Of a DNA stretch of 64,000 nt, positions 33,717-41,614 are shown piece after piece (position 1 is the first letter of the stretch; every line of letters begins with the position of its first letter). The notes beneath the pieces were generated by a model. The model saw nothing but the letters and a program-made list of their open reading frames with translations, made no database searches and was not told the origin of the DNA. This DNA is from Granulicella sp. dw_53 (GTDB taxonomy: Bacteria > Acidobacteriota > Terriglobia > Terriglobales > Acidobacteriaceae), in contig NZ_JAAVUR010000014.1 of NCBI RefSeq assembly GCF_018449545.1, forward strand, positions 1-64,000, given 5' to 3'. The translations under genes and the position numbers were made by a program.

Positions 33717-34520
33717 GTGCCGGGAGGCGGGTTGGCAGGATTTCTAAGGTCGGTGGGACGAAGTCTTCAGTTGGGGGGAATGTTCGTCGTTGCAGGGACG
33801 GAGTTGCTGGTGACTCGTCCGGCGACGCGGCAGGCGCGTGCCGATTGGCTGCACCGGTTCTGTGCGAGGGCGATGAAGCGGTTTGGAGTGGAGATTGAGG
33901 TAGTGGGCAGGTATCCGGAGGCGGGTGCCGTGATCTCGAACCACCTGGGTTACCTGGATATTGTGGTGTTCGCGGCGCTGCATCCCTGTGTGTTCGTGTC
34001 CAAGGCGGAGATCGCCCGGTGGCCGGTGGTGGGCTGGATGACGACGATGTCAGGAACGGTGTATGTGGAGCGGGGACGTGGGGGATCGGCACGGAGGGCG
34101 TCGGGTGGGATGCAGACGGCGGCCAAGGCGGGACTGCCGGTGGTGTTCTTTCCGGAGGGTACGACGACCAATGGAGAAGCGATGCTGAAGTTCCACTCCG
34201 GCCTTCTGGCGCAGGCGATGGAGGCAGGGCAGCCGGTGACGGCGGCTTATGTGTCGTATGAGCTGGGCGAGGGAAATGAGGCTGGAGTGACGGTCGCCGA
34301 CGATGTTGCGTATTGGGGCGACACGCCGATGTGGCCGCATGTGTTCCGATTTCTGGCGTTGCGGAACGTACGGGCGGTGGTGCGGTTTGCGGAGGAGCCG
34401 ATTCGCTTCTCCAGCGATTTGCTTCACCGGAAGCAGGCGGCGGTGGAGGCTTATAACGCCGTTTCCGCACTTGAAAGGGCCAGTTTGGCACAGATGGGGC
34501 GGCAGACAGCCCAGGTTTAG
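33717..34520 (+). CDS. Lysophospholipid acyltransferase (PlsC family)
   Basis: A 267-residue membrane-associated acyltransferase that transfers an acyl chain to a lysolipid. The NHLGYLD box (the NHX4D catalytic motif) is near residue 80, followed by the substrate motif FFPEGTTTNG and further YVERGRGG. It is close in sequence to the second PlsC-like gene at 35434 (shared SNHL-YLD, PEGTTTNG), so the pair flanking the OlsB-like gene probably arose by duplication. The start is GTG at 33717 with AAAAGG just before. It likely works with the ornithine-lipid pair that follows. Confidence 0.87.
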   Translation: MPGGGLAGFLRSVGRSLQLGGMFVVAGTELLVTRPATRQARADWLHRFCARAMKRFGVEIEVVGRYPEAGAVISNHLGYLDIVVFAALHPCVFVSKAEIARWPVVGWMTTMSGTVYVERGRGGSARRASGGMQTAAKAGLPVVFFPEGTTTNGEAMLKFHSGLLAQAMEAGQPVTAAYVSYELGEGNEAGVTVADDVAYWGDTPMWPHVFRFLALRNVRAVVRFAEEPIRFSSDLLHRKQAAVEAYNAVSALERASLAQMGRQTAQV

Positions 34521-34627
34521 ATGCACCATTTGTTGTTCAACGAATCTTCACGTTCTATAGACCTGCTGTAAACGATAGCCGCACAAGATCACATCGAACC
34601 ACACATTCCTGATTACAAGGAGCGTCG

Positions 34628-35434
34628 ATGCTGATTGCCAGCGAGTCGTCCGTTGTGTCTCTAGTGCCCGGAGTTCTCCTTCCGGAGCTGCAACCAAGGC
34701 AAGATGTACGGTTGGAGATGGGAGCGTACGTCGCCCGGCTGGCGTTGACGGAGCATGAACGGGCAGAGGTCTATCGGCTGCGGTTCAGGATCTTCAACCT
34801 GGAGCTTCATGAAGGATTGATGTCGGCATATGCAGATGGCAAGGATCAAGATCGCTATGACGCGATCTGCGATCACCTGATTGTGGAGGAGCGCACCACG
34901 GGGGAGATCGTGGGGACGTACAGGATCCAGATGGGCAATGTAGCCGCAGAGAATTTTGGATATTACAGTGAACAGGAGTTCTGTTTTGGGCCGTACGAGG
35001 GGATGCGCAGGCAGATCGTGGAGTTGGGCCGCGCCTGTATCCACCGGGAGCACCGGTCGCCGGAGGTCTTGCACCTGTTGTGGCGTGGAATTGCGCGCTA
35101 TGCGCTGGTGAACGGCGGACGGTACATGATGGGTTGCTGCTCGCTGACGTCGCAGGATCCGGAGATGGGATATGCGGTGTACAAGTCTCTGGAGCGCTAT
35201 AGGGTCGAGCCGGAGCTGCGGACTGCGCCGACGGCGGAGTTCGAGATGCCTGAGATGGCGGGTGGAGTAGACGAGATTAAGGTGCCGAAGCTGTTGCGGG
35301 CTTATTTGACGATTGGGGCGAAGATCTGCGGAGTTCCGGCGATCGATCGGGAGTTCGGGACGATCGACTTTTTGACATTGTTGGATCTTGAGACGCTGCA
35401 TCCGCGGGTCGCGGCGCGGTTTCTAGGACGGTAA
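34628..35434 (+). CDS. olsB: OlsB-like GNAT N-acyltransferase
   Basis: A 268-residue N-acyltransferase of the hemolysin/OlsB-like GNAT family, which in ornithine lipid synthesis attaches a 3-hydroxy fatty acid to ornithine to make lyso-ornithine lipid. It shows the family's VYRLRFRIFNLEL, CDHLIV, GTYRIQ, EQEFCFGPYEG, VELGRACIH and HLLWRGIARYAL blocks. ATG at 34628 with AAGGAG before it. Its stop overlaps the start of the next acyltransferase (TAATG), so they are coupled; OlsB followed by OlsA is the usual arrangement. The exact acceptor amine is inferred, not seen; some family members serve exosortase systems. Confidence 0.78.
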   Translation: MLIASESSVVSLVPGVLLPELQPRQDVRLEMGAYVARLALTEHERAEVYRLRFRIFNLELHEGLMSAYADGKDQDRYDAICDHLIVEERTTGEIVGTYRIQMGNVAAENFGYYSEQEFCFGPYEGMRRQIVELGRACIHREHRSPEVLHLLWRGIARYALVNGGRYMMGCCSLTSQDPEMGYAVYKSLERYRVEPELRTAPTAEFEMPEMAGGVDEIKVPKLLRAYLTIGAKICGVPAIDREFGTIDFLTLLDLETLHPRVAARFLGR

Positions 35435-36186
35435 TGCTGCGTTCCATACTGCGCGGAATGAAACTTCTGTGGCTGTTGCTGGCTGCGGCGGTGGGTTTTG
35501 CTCTGCGCAGGCCGAAGACCGCTCTGGAGGGCGCGATGCGAATCCATCAGCTCTGCCGCAAGATTGTGGCGATGCTTAGGATCGAGTGTCGCGTGAGTGG
35601 AGAGGTGCCACAGGATGGAGCGGTGGTGTCGAACCACCTGAGCTATCTGGATGTGGTGGTGATGAACGCCGTCAGGCCGTTCGTGATGGTGGCGAAGAGT
35701 GAGGTGCGTCGTTGGCCACTGCTCGGTGGACTGACGACGCAGGCTGGAACGGTGTACGTGACGCGTGGCGGAGGGCCGACGACGTATCCGGCAGTAAATG
35801 CCGCGATGGCCGCAGCCTACCGGAGCGGATTGCCGGCGTTGTTCTTTCCAGAGGGAACGACCACAAATGGCAGTGAGGTGCTGGCGTTTCGACGAGGTTT
35901 GTTTCATTCGGTGTTAAACGAGCGTGTCGCCCTGCGGACGGCGGCTTTGCGGTATTCGGTTGAGCATGGCAGCGTGGAAGAGGACATCTGCTGGTGGGGC
36001 GAGATGGGATTGGTACCGCATCTGTTACGTTTTTTGCAGCTCCGGGATGTTCAGGTGGAGTTGCAGTTCGGGACGGAGGTGCGAGATCGTGAGGATCGCT
36101 TTGTACTGGCCGTGGCAGCCAGGGAGCAGGTGTTGGAGATGTATGAGGGGTCAGCGCGTGAGGCGGAGCTGGTGGAGGCGCTGTAG
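35434..36186 (+). CDS. olsA: OlsA-like O-acyltransferase (PlsC family)
   Basis: A 250-residue PlsC-family enzyme that in ornithine lipid synthesis adds the second acyl chain to lyso-ornithine lipid. An N-terminal membrane helix (about 8-25) precedes NHLSYLD (NHX4D) and FFPEGTTTNG. The TAATG overlap with the preceding OlsB-like gene argues strongly for joint function. Its 3' end overlaps the convergent uridine kinase gene by 36 bases. Phosphorus-free ornithine lipids are common in Acidobacteriota. A general lysophosphatidate acyltransferase role remains possible. Confidence 0.78.
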   Translation: MLRSILRGMKLLWLLLAAAVGFALRRPKTALEGAMRIHQLCRKIVAMLRIECRVSGEVPQDGAVVSNHLSYLDVVVMNAVRPFVMVAKSEVRRWPLLGGLTTQAGTVYVTRGGGPTTYPAVNAAMAAAYRSGLPALFFPEGTTTNGSEVLAFRRGLFHSVLNERVALRTAALRYSVEHGSVEEDICWWGEMGLVPHLLRFLQLRDVQVELQFGTEVRDREDRFVLAVAAREQVLEMYEGSAREAELVEAL

Positions 36187-36786
36187 GACCTGCTCGATGG
36201 ACCAGTCGAGAGAGTCGGTGCCTTCGACGGTCATGGTGGCTCGGGTCTGCGAGGGCAGGACGTAGAGGTCGGCCATGGGCTTAGCGGTGGCTTCGAACTG
36301 GGCGCGGACGCTCTCTTCGGTGCGGCCACGCTCACGCATGTCGCGATAGATGCGGCGGTTGAGGCAGACCTCGTTGGGGGCGTTGACGTAGATGCTGAAG
36401 TCGTAGAGTGGAACGAGCTCAGAGTAGTGGAGGGCGAGAATGCCTTCGACGATGACGACGGCGGTTGGGGTGACGGTCTCGGAGCGGTTGGGCACGCGGG
36501 AGTGGGTGGAGAAGTCGTAGACGGGGCGTTGAACGGGATGGCCGGCTGCGAGCGCTCGGACGTGCTCAAGGATGAGTTCACTCTCGAGGGAGTCAGGGTG
36601 ATCGAAGTTCTGTTTTTCGCGGGCGTCGTGAGGGAGCCGGGAGAGGTCGCGATAGTAGAGATCGAGAGGGAAGAGCGTGGCGTCGAGCTGGGTGGTGAGC
36701 TCGCGGGCCAGGGTGGTCTTACCGGAGCCGGAGCAGCCGGCGATGGCGATGACGAGAGGCTGACGTTTGGGAGTTGGAGGCTGCAT
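36151..36786 (-). CDS. udk: Uridine kinase
   Basis: Phosphorylates uridine (and cytidine) in pyrimidine salvage. The 211-residue product has the P-loop GCSGSGKTTLA at residues 17-27, then DLYYRDL, NFDHPDSL, YDFSTHSR, VIVEGILAL and RRIYRDMRERGRT, the uridine kinase signature set. The ATG at 36786 lies 16 bases after the stop of the PNP gene, so the two form an operon. A TTG at 36819 would overlap PNP and add 11 residues. It overlaps the convergent olsA gene at its 3' end. Confidence 0.92.
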   Translation of the reverse strand: MQPPTPKRQPLVIAIAGCSGSGKTTLARELTTQLDATLFPLDLYYRDLSRLPHDAREKQNFDHPDSLESELILEHVRALAAGHPVQRPVYDFSTHSRVPNRSETVTPTAVVIVEGILALHYSELVPLYDFSIYVNAPNEVCLNRRIYRDMRERGRTEESVRAQFEATAKPMADLYVLPSQTRATMTVEGTDSLDWSIEQVLQRLHQLRLTR

Positions 36787-36802
36787 GGTCGGTCGCCAGC
36801 TC

Positions 36803-37654
36803 TTAGCTGTTTGCTCCAAGCTGAGGGATGAGTGCGGTGAGGAGGGAGGTGAACTGGCGCTCCACGCGGCGGCCTATCTCCATGACCTCTTCGTGGTGGA
36901 TGGCCTCTCCGGTGACTCCGGCGGCCATGTTGGTGACGAGGGAGAGGCCGAGGATCTGGAGGCCCATGTGGCGGGCGACGATGACCTCGTGGACAGTAGA
37001 CATACCGACGAGGTCGGCTCCGAGGATGCGGAAGGCGCGGATCTCAGCGGGGGTCTCAAAGGACGGCCCCAGGACGGCGAGGTAGACGCCCTCCGTCAAA
37101 GTGAAGCCCTGCCTTTGCGCCTCCGCGACAGCGAGTGCCCGGAGAGCGGGAGAGTAGGCGGTGGTCATGTCGAAGAATCGCTCTCCGGAGCCGGGACTGA
37201 GGGCGAAGCGGGGTTCGTTGGGGCCGAGGGCGGCGTTGGTGCCGGTCAGGTTGATGTGGTCGGAGATGGCGACGAGTGAGCCCTGGGGGATGTCGGCGCG
37301 GATGCCGCCGGCGGCGTTGGTGACGATGAGGGTTTTGCAACCGAGCAGCCCGAGGACGCGGGTGGGAAAGCTGACCTGAGAGATGGAGTAGCCTTCGTAG
37401 GCGTGGACGCGTCCCTGCATAACTGCGACGGGGACTCCGGCGATGGTGCCGAGGACGAGCTGCCCGGAGTGGCCGCTGACGGTGGAGATGGGAAAGTTCG
37501 GGATGTTGGCGTAGGGGATGGCGATGGGGTTCTCGACCTGGGAGGCGAAGTTGCCGAGACCGGAGCCAAGGATGATGCCGAGGGTAGGTTGGGTCGTGGT
37601 CTGGCTTCGAATGAATTCGACTGCGGATTGGGCTTGGGAGAAGAGATCGCTCAT
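36803..37654 (-). CDS. punA: Purine nucleoside phosphorylase (trimeric family)
   Basis: Cleaves purine nucleosides with phosphate to base and ribose-1-phosphate. The 283-residue product carries LGIILGSGLGNF (phosphate-binding), SGHSGQLVLG, MQGRVHAYEGY, LIVTNAAGGI, LGPSFETPAEIRAFR and LVGMSTVHEVIVARH, all hallmarks of the class I (PunA/XapA) family. The ATG at 37654 is chosen by family alignment; the frame is open far upstream but without homology. It is followed by udk 16 bases later. The upstream region is shared with the divergent hxlR-type gene and contains an inverted repeat at 37748-37764. Confidence 0.93.
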   Translation of the reverse strand: MSDLFSQAQSAVEFIRSQTTTQPTLGIILGSGLGNFASQVENPIAIPYANIPNFPISTVSGHSGQLVLGTIAGVPVAVMQGRVHAYEGYSISQVSFPTRVLGLLGCKTLIVTNAAGGIRADIPQGSLVAISDHINLTGTNAALGPNEPRFALSPGSGERFFDMTTAYSPALRALAVAEAQRQGFTLTEGVYLAVLGPSFETPAEIRAFRILGADLVGMSTVHEVIVARHMGLQILGLSLVTNMAAGVTGEAIHHEEVMEIGRRVERQFTSLLTALIPQLGANS

Positions 37655-37747
37655 GTGGGTTTCGTATTTCAGGTTACAGGGAAAAGGGAGCTTCGTCGGA
37701 TGAAGCGAGGTGGCTCGGCCACGGGGAGAATGGCCTATGTAAGAAAT

Positions 37748-37764
37748 ACTTGCACATTGCAAGT
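37748..37764. promoter_or_regulatory. Inverted repeat operator in front of the HxlR gene
   Basis: ACTTGCA, spacer CAT, TGCAAGT: a perfect 7-bp palindrome 23 bases before the GTG of the HxlR-type regulator and about 94 bases upstream of the divergent PNP start. Sites of TTGCA/TGCAA form are typical of HxlR-family autoregulation. Confidence 0.6.
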
Positions 37765-37786
37765 TTGATTTGCTAGTTTGTTCGGC

Positions 37787-38239
37787 GTGGCGAAGCGAGC
37801 TCCAGGGAAGCGGCGGTCGGGATGTCCGGTGAGCCTTTCGCTGGACATGTTTGGAGATCGCTGGTCTTTGCTGATCATTCGCGACATGATGGTGCGGTCG
37901 AATAAGACGTTCAAGGAGTTTCTGGCTTCGGGAGAGGGGATCGCGACGAATATTCTGGCGGACCGTCTGCGGCGGCTGAAAGCTGCCGGGATTCTTATGG
38001 CGGAGGTCGAAGCGACTGATGGCAGGAAGGTGAATTACCGATTGACGGAGAAGGGGATCGATCTCGCTCCGGTGCTGTTGGACCTTCTGCTTTGGGGCGC
38101 GAAACATGAAGACTCTGGAGCACCTTGCGCTGTGATGGCAGAGATGGCGAAGAACCGGGATTGGGTGTTGGCGGAGACGCGAAGGCGATGGGAGGAGCGG
38201 GATCCGACTCCGATTCTGCCGAAGTTTGGGCCAGGTTAG
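37787..38239 (+). CDS. HxlR-family transcriptional regulator
   Basis: A 150-residue winged-helix regulator. The N-terminal Cys in SGCPVSLSLDMFGDRWSLLIIRDM is the redox or aldehyde-sensitive Cys and start of the HTH typical for HxlR proteins. TFKEFLASGEGIATNILADRLRRL is the recognition helix region and YRLTEKG the wing. GTG at 37787 is preferred; a TTG at 37778 in the same frame would add three residues. Followed 38 bases later by a DoxX-like gene, which is the likely regulated partner; HxlR/DoxX pairs are common in quinone or electrophile responses. A perfect inverted repeat lies directly upstream. Confidence 0.87.
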   Translation: MAKRAPGKRRSGCPVSLSLDMFGDRWSLLIIRDMMVRSNKTFKEFLASGEGIATNILADRLRRLKAAGILMAEVEATDGRKVNYRLTEKGIDLAPVLLDLLLWGAKHEDSGAPCAVMAEMAKNRDWVLAETRRRWEERDPTPILPKFGPG

Positions 38240-38277
38240 ATGGAGTGAGCAGGAACGTTGTAAGGAGGAGGTCGCGT

Positions 38278-38706
38278 ATGACTGTCCTGAACGCTGGCGA
38301 AACGACGACGAGGACGAATTCGACAGAGGATGTATCGAAGGCGCAGATGTGGACGGGACGCGGCATCAGCGCGGTGATCGTTCTTCTTCTGCTGATGGAT
38401 GCAGTGGCGAAGTTCTGGAAGCCACTCCCTGTGCTGGAGGCCTGCGCGAAGCTGGCGCTGCCGGCGGAGATTATCACTCCGATTGGGGTGGTACTGCTGG
38501 TGTGCACTTTGTTGTACGCAATTCCCAGAACGATGGTGGTCGGGGCGATTCTACTGACGGGGTATCTGGGGGGTGCGATCTTGACGCATCTGCGCCTGGG
38601 CGATCCACTTTGGAGTCAGACACTCTTTCCGGTCTATCTGGGAGTACTGATCTGGCTGGGCCTATATCTGCGGGATAGAAGGGTACGGCGGTTGCTTTTT
38701 GCTTGA
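38278..38706 (+). CDS. DoxX-like membrane protein
   Basis: A 142-residue protein with four transmembrane helices (about 30-50, 70-85, 90-108, 115-133) of the DoxX / DUF4870-like type. It shows the GRGISAVIVLLLLMDAVAKF start, IPRTMVVGAILLTGYLGGA and a basic C-terminal end. DoxX relatives act in thiosulfate or quinone redox chemistry, but most are uncharacterised. GGAGGAGG stands eight bases before the ATG, which overrides the longer open frame upstream. Downstream of the HxlR regulator on the same strand. Confidence 0.85.
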   Translation: MTVLNAGETTTRTNSTEDVSKAQMWTGRGISAVIVLLLLMDAVAKFWKPLPVLEACAKLALPAEIITPIGVVLLVCTLLYAIPRTMVVGAILLTGYLGGAILTHLRLGDPLWSQTLFPVYLGVLIWLGLYLRDRRVRRLLFA

Positions 38707-38768
38707 TGGTTGCATCTCGCGTCGCGGGATGCTGGAGTCACAAGACTTATACAAAGAGGAGAGATTCT

Positions 38769-39887
38769 ATGTGTAGAGTTCGAGTGCTGGTTGGAACACG
38801 CAAAGGCGCATTTGTACTGACCTCGGATGGGAAGAGGGAGAAGTGGGAGGTGAGCGGGCCGCACTTTGCCGGGTGGGAGATGTATCACTTGAAGGGATCG
38901 CCGGTGGATCCGAACCGGATCTACGCGTCGCAGACCAGCGGATGGTTTGGGCAGGTGATGCAGCGGTCGGATGACGGTGGAAAGACGTGGGAGCCAGTAG
39001 GGAACAACTTCGCCTACGACGGTGTGCCGGGCACGCATCAGTGGTACGACGGAACGGCGCATCCGTGGGAGTTCAAACGGGTGTGGCATCTGGAGCCTTC
39101 ACTGACGGACGTGGATACGGTGTATGCAGGGGTAGAAGACGCGGCGCTTTTTAGGTCGACAGATGGTGGGAAGAGTTGGGGTGAGATCTCCGGTCTGCGC
39201 AAACACGGCTCCGGACCGCACTGGCAGCCGGGTGCCGGAGGGATGTGTCTTCATACGATCATGCTGGATCCTACGGATGCGCAGAGAATGTTCATTGCAA
39301 TCTCGTCGGCGGGGGCGTTTCGAACCGACGATGGCGGAGAGACGTGGAAGGCTATCAACAGGGGGCTGCGATCGCAGCACATTCCCGATCCGGCGGCGGA
39401 GGTAGGGCACTGCGTCCACCACATTGCAATGCACCCGGAGCGGCCGGGGGTACTGTTCATGCAAAAGCACTGGGATGTCATGCGGAGCGATGATGCAGGA
39501 GATAACTGGCATGAGGTGAGCGGCAATCTGCCGACCGACTTCGGATTCTGCATCGATGTGCATGCCCACGAGCCCGAGACGATCTACGTGGTGCCGATCA
39601 AGAGCGATGGAGAGCACTTTCCATTGGACGGCAAGCTGCGCGTGTACAGGAGCCGTTCAGGAGGCAATGAGTGGGAGCCACTGACGAAGGGATTGCCGCA
39701 GAAGGACTGTTACGTGAATGTGCTGCGGGATGCGATGGCGGTGGACTCCCTGGATCAGTGTGGAGTCTACTTCGGCACGACAGGTGGGCAGGTGTATTGT
39801 TCGCCGAACGCGGGTGAGAGCTGGGCTCCGATTGTTCGAGATCTGCCGGCTGTATTGTCTGTCGAGGTGCAGACGTTGCCGGCATGA
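38769..39887 (+). CDS. BNR-repeat (sialidase-like beta-propeller) protein
   Basis: A 372-residue cytoplasmic beta-propeller with repeated Asp-box (BNR) motifs: RSDDGGKTW, RSTDGGKSW, RTDDGGETW, RSDDAGDNW, SPNAGESW. It is annotated in other genomes as exo-alpha-sialidase or glycosyl hydrolase, but it has no signal peptide and no clear catalytic triad, so a scaffold or binding role is as likely. The ATG at 38769 follows GAGGAGAG; upstream frame is ignored. Its stop overlaps the ATG of a MoaD/ThiS-like gene by four bases, so the two are translationally coupled, an arrangement I recall from other soil bacteria but without known function. Confidence 0.8.
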   Translation: MCRVRVLVGTRKGAFVLTSDGKREKWEVSGPHFAGWEMYHLKGSPVDPNRIYASQTSGWFGQVMQRSDDGGKTWEPVGNNFAYDGVPGTHQWYDGTAHPWEFKRVWHLEPSLTDVDTVYAGVEDAALFRSTDGGKSWGEISGLRKHGSGPHWQPGAGGMCLHTIMLDPTDAQRMFIAISSAGAFRTDDGGETWKAINRGLRSQHIPDPAAEVGHCVHHIAMHPERPGVLFMQKHWDVMRSDDAGDNWHEVSGNLPTDFGFCIDVHAHEPETIYVVPIKSDGEHFPLDGKLRVYRSRSGGNEWEPLTKGLPQKDCYVNVLRDAMAVDSLDQCGVYFGTTGGQVYCSPNAGESWAPIVRDLPAVLSVEVQTLPA

Positions 39888-40189
39888 TACGGGTGGAGTT
39901 GCCGGGGCATCTGCGGACGTTGGCCGGAGTGTCGGGTGAGGTGACGCTGGAGGTTGAGGGGCAGACGACCGTGCGCACTGTACTGGATGCGTTGGAGGAG
40001 CGGCATCCGATGCTGCGCGGAACCATCCGGGACCAGAGGACGGGGGAACGTCGTGCATTCCTGCGATTCTTTGCCTGTGAGGAGGATTTGTCGCACGAGG
40101 GACTGGATGTAGTGTTGCCAGAGGCAGTAGCGGCAGGGCGGGAGCCGTTGTTGGTGATTGGGGCGGTCGCTGGCGGGCAGTGGGTCTGA
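39884..40189 (+). CDS. MoaD/ThiS-like ubiquitin-fold protein with a three-residue tail after GG
   Basis: A 101-residue beta-grasp protein: RVELPGHLRTLAG, EVEGQTTVRTVLDALEERHP, then VLPEAVAAGREPLLVIGAVAGG. Sulfur carriers of this fold end in Gly-Gly, which is adenylated and thiolated. Here G97-G98 is followed by Gln-Trp-Val, so it would need trimming by a protease before use, as with CysO- or QbsE-type carriers, or it may not be a carrier at all. Coupled (ATGA overlap) to the BNR propeller gene. No ThiF/MoeB-like E1 or JAMM protease is nearby. Confidence 0.78.
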   Translation: MIRVELPGHLRTLAGVSGEVTLEVEGQTTVRTVLDALEERHPMLRGTIRDQRTGERRAFLRFFACEEDLSHEGLDVVLPEAVAAGREPLLVIGAVAGGQWV

Positions 40190-40274
40190 CGGCTCCCCTT
40201 CCCGGCACAATGGGGAAGAGGATGGGACTCAGTTGGGTGGCGGGGAGAGTTTGTAAAAAAACTTTGCTGACGAC

Positions 40275-40302
40275 CTAACCGGTGGGTGGATTGGTTGTCT
40301 AA
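40275..40302 (+). promoter_or_regulatory. Candidate ECF promoter of the sigma operon
   Basis: CTAACC at 40275-40280 and GTCTAA at 40297-40302 are 16 bases apart, just before the ATG of the ECF sigma gene. An AAC-type -35 with a GTC-type -10 at 16-17 bases is the usual plan for autoregulated ECF promoters. The leader would be very short or absent, which makes this tentative. Confidence 0.3.
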
Positions 40303-40310
40303 TCGGGCGA

Positions 40311-40895
40311 ATGGACAAGGTTGAGACAGATGCGATTCGGCGAGTGCTGACTGGAGACAGGGACGCATATCGCGTACTGATGGAGCGTTACTTCCATTCG
40401 GTGCATCGTATCGCCTTTCGAATCACCGGGAACCAGGAAGACGCGGAGGAGGCGGCGCAGGAGGCCTTTCTGCGTGCCTACAACAAGCTGGCTAGCTTCC
40501 GGCAGGACTCGACCTTTTCGACTTGGATTACGCGGATCGCTATGAATACCTCCTTCAATCTCGTGGAACGGCGCAGCCGGGACCTTAGCCAGCATGGACC
40601 GCGAATCGCGGAGGAGGCCTCGAAGGCGGAGGGGACGATCCAGTTTGCGGATGAGAAGGCAGGGCCGGAGCGATTGTTGCTGGACCAAGAGGCGATTACG
40701 TTGCGGCACGCTGCTCTGGACTCGTTGACGCCGATGGAGCGGACGGCGTTTACGCTGCGCCATATGGAAGAGCTGCCGATCGCAGAGATTGCGGTTGCAT
40801 TGAATGTCACGAGTAACTCGGCCAAGCAGGCGGTCTTTCGCGCGGTTGGCAAGCTGCGCCAATGTCTTGCGCCGGTAACAGGAGGTCAGGTATGA
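40311..40895 (+). CDS. ECF-type RNA polymerase sigma factor
   Basis: A 194-residue extracytoplasmic-function sigma factor. Region 2 is at about 25-90 (FHSVHRIAFRITGNQEDAEEAAQEAFLRAYNKL, with the ITGNQEDAEE and STWITRIAMN signatures). Region 4 is at about 135-185 (LTPMERTAFTLRHMEELPIAEIA, a helix-turn-helix). A linker with a run of charged residues lies between. ATG at 40311. The stop overlaps the anti-sigma ATG (ATGA at 40892-40895), preceded by AGGAGG. First gene of a likely operon sigma, anti-sigma, HEAT-1, HEAT-2. Confidence 0.93.
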   Translation: MDKVETDAIRRVLTGDRDAYRVLMERYFHSVHRIAFRITGNQEDAEEAAQEAFLRAYNKLASFRQDSTFSTWITRIAMNTSFNLVERRSRDLSQHGPRIAEEASKAEGTIQFADEKAGPERLLLDQEAITLRHAALDSLTPMERTAFTLRHMEELPIAEIAVALNVTSNSAKQAVFRAVGKLRQCLAPVTGGQV

Positions 40896-41614
40896 AGCAC
40901 TTTTCGGAAGAGGATTTAATCGCATATCAGCTGCATGAGGGGGCGAATGAGGGTGAGATCCGGCGGCACCTGGAGGAGTGCGTGGTGTGTGCCGCCATGT
41001 CGGATGCGATCGCGGAGACGTTGCGTGTGTTCTCCGCGGAGCCGGTGCCGGCTCCAGATGTGGAGCGCAATTGGCAGTGGCTGCGTGGGAATCTGACGGT
41101 GCTGGAGGCTGCTCCGCGGAGGCGCTTCGGTCTTCTGCGTGCTGGCTGGGTGTGGGGCTCTGCGGGACTGGTCGCAGCGGCTTTGCTGGTCGTGGTGGCT
41201 CTGTTCGGAGTACATGTCCGGAGACAAGTTGTGCCGAAGCCGAACTACGCGATCAATGGCCGTGGACCGTTGACGACGCGGCCGGCCGATCCGGCGATTG
41301 CAAATCATCTGGATGCGGCGGAGAGATTGTTGACAGAGGTAAACCACGCCTCCGGGCCGCTGGACAATACGATGCGCAGCCAGGCACACAACCTGCTGCT
41401 GAAGAATGCCGTGTATGTCCATACGGCACACGAGCAGGGCGATGTAGCCGAGGCTGCGGTGCTCGATAACCTGGGGCGCGTCCTGACGACGATCGACCAC
41501 ACCTCGGATGGTGAGAGCGAGCACAGAACGCTGCAGCTACGAGTCGAGATGAATACAGATGGATTGCTACTGGATCTTCGTATTCTGCGGCAGAACGGAC
41601 AGGTGGGGCAATGA
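40892..41614 (+). CDS. Zinc-finger anti-sigma factor with one transmembrane helix
   Basis: A 240-residue membrane anti-sigma factor. The cytoplasmic N-terminus has the ZAS motif H26-x3-C30-x2-C33 (RRHLEECVVC). A single transmembrane helix lies at about 87-108, and a periplasmic domain with conserved helical segments (HLDAAERLLTEV, SQAHNLLLKN) completes it. It should hold the ECF sigma factor until signalled. It starts ATG inside an AGGAGG-led ATGA overlap with the sigma gene and its stop overlaps the next gene. The extracellular signal is unknown. Confidence 0.87.
   Translation: MKHFSEEDLIAYQLHEGANEGEIRRHLEECVVCAAMSDAIAETLRVFSAEPVPAPDVERNWQWLRGNLTVLEAAPRRRFGLLRAGWVWGSAGLVAAALLVVVALFGVHVRRQVVPKPNYAINGRGPLTTRPADPAIANHLDAAERLLTEVNHASGPLDNTMRSQAHNLLLKNAVYVHTAHEQGDVAEAAVLDNLGRVLTTIDHTSDGESEHRTLQLRVEMNTDGLLLDLRILRQNGQVGQ

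Noticed and set aside
38125..38277. Upstream extension of the DoxX-like gene
   Set aside because: GGAGGAGG directly before the ATG at 38278 and the overlap with the HxlR gene show the extension is not translated.
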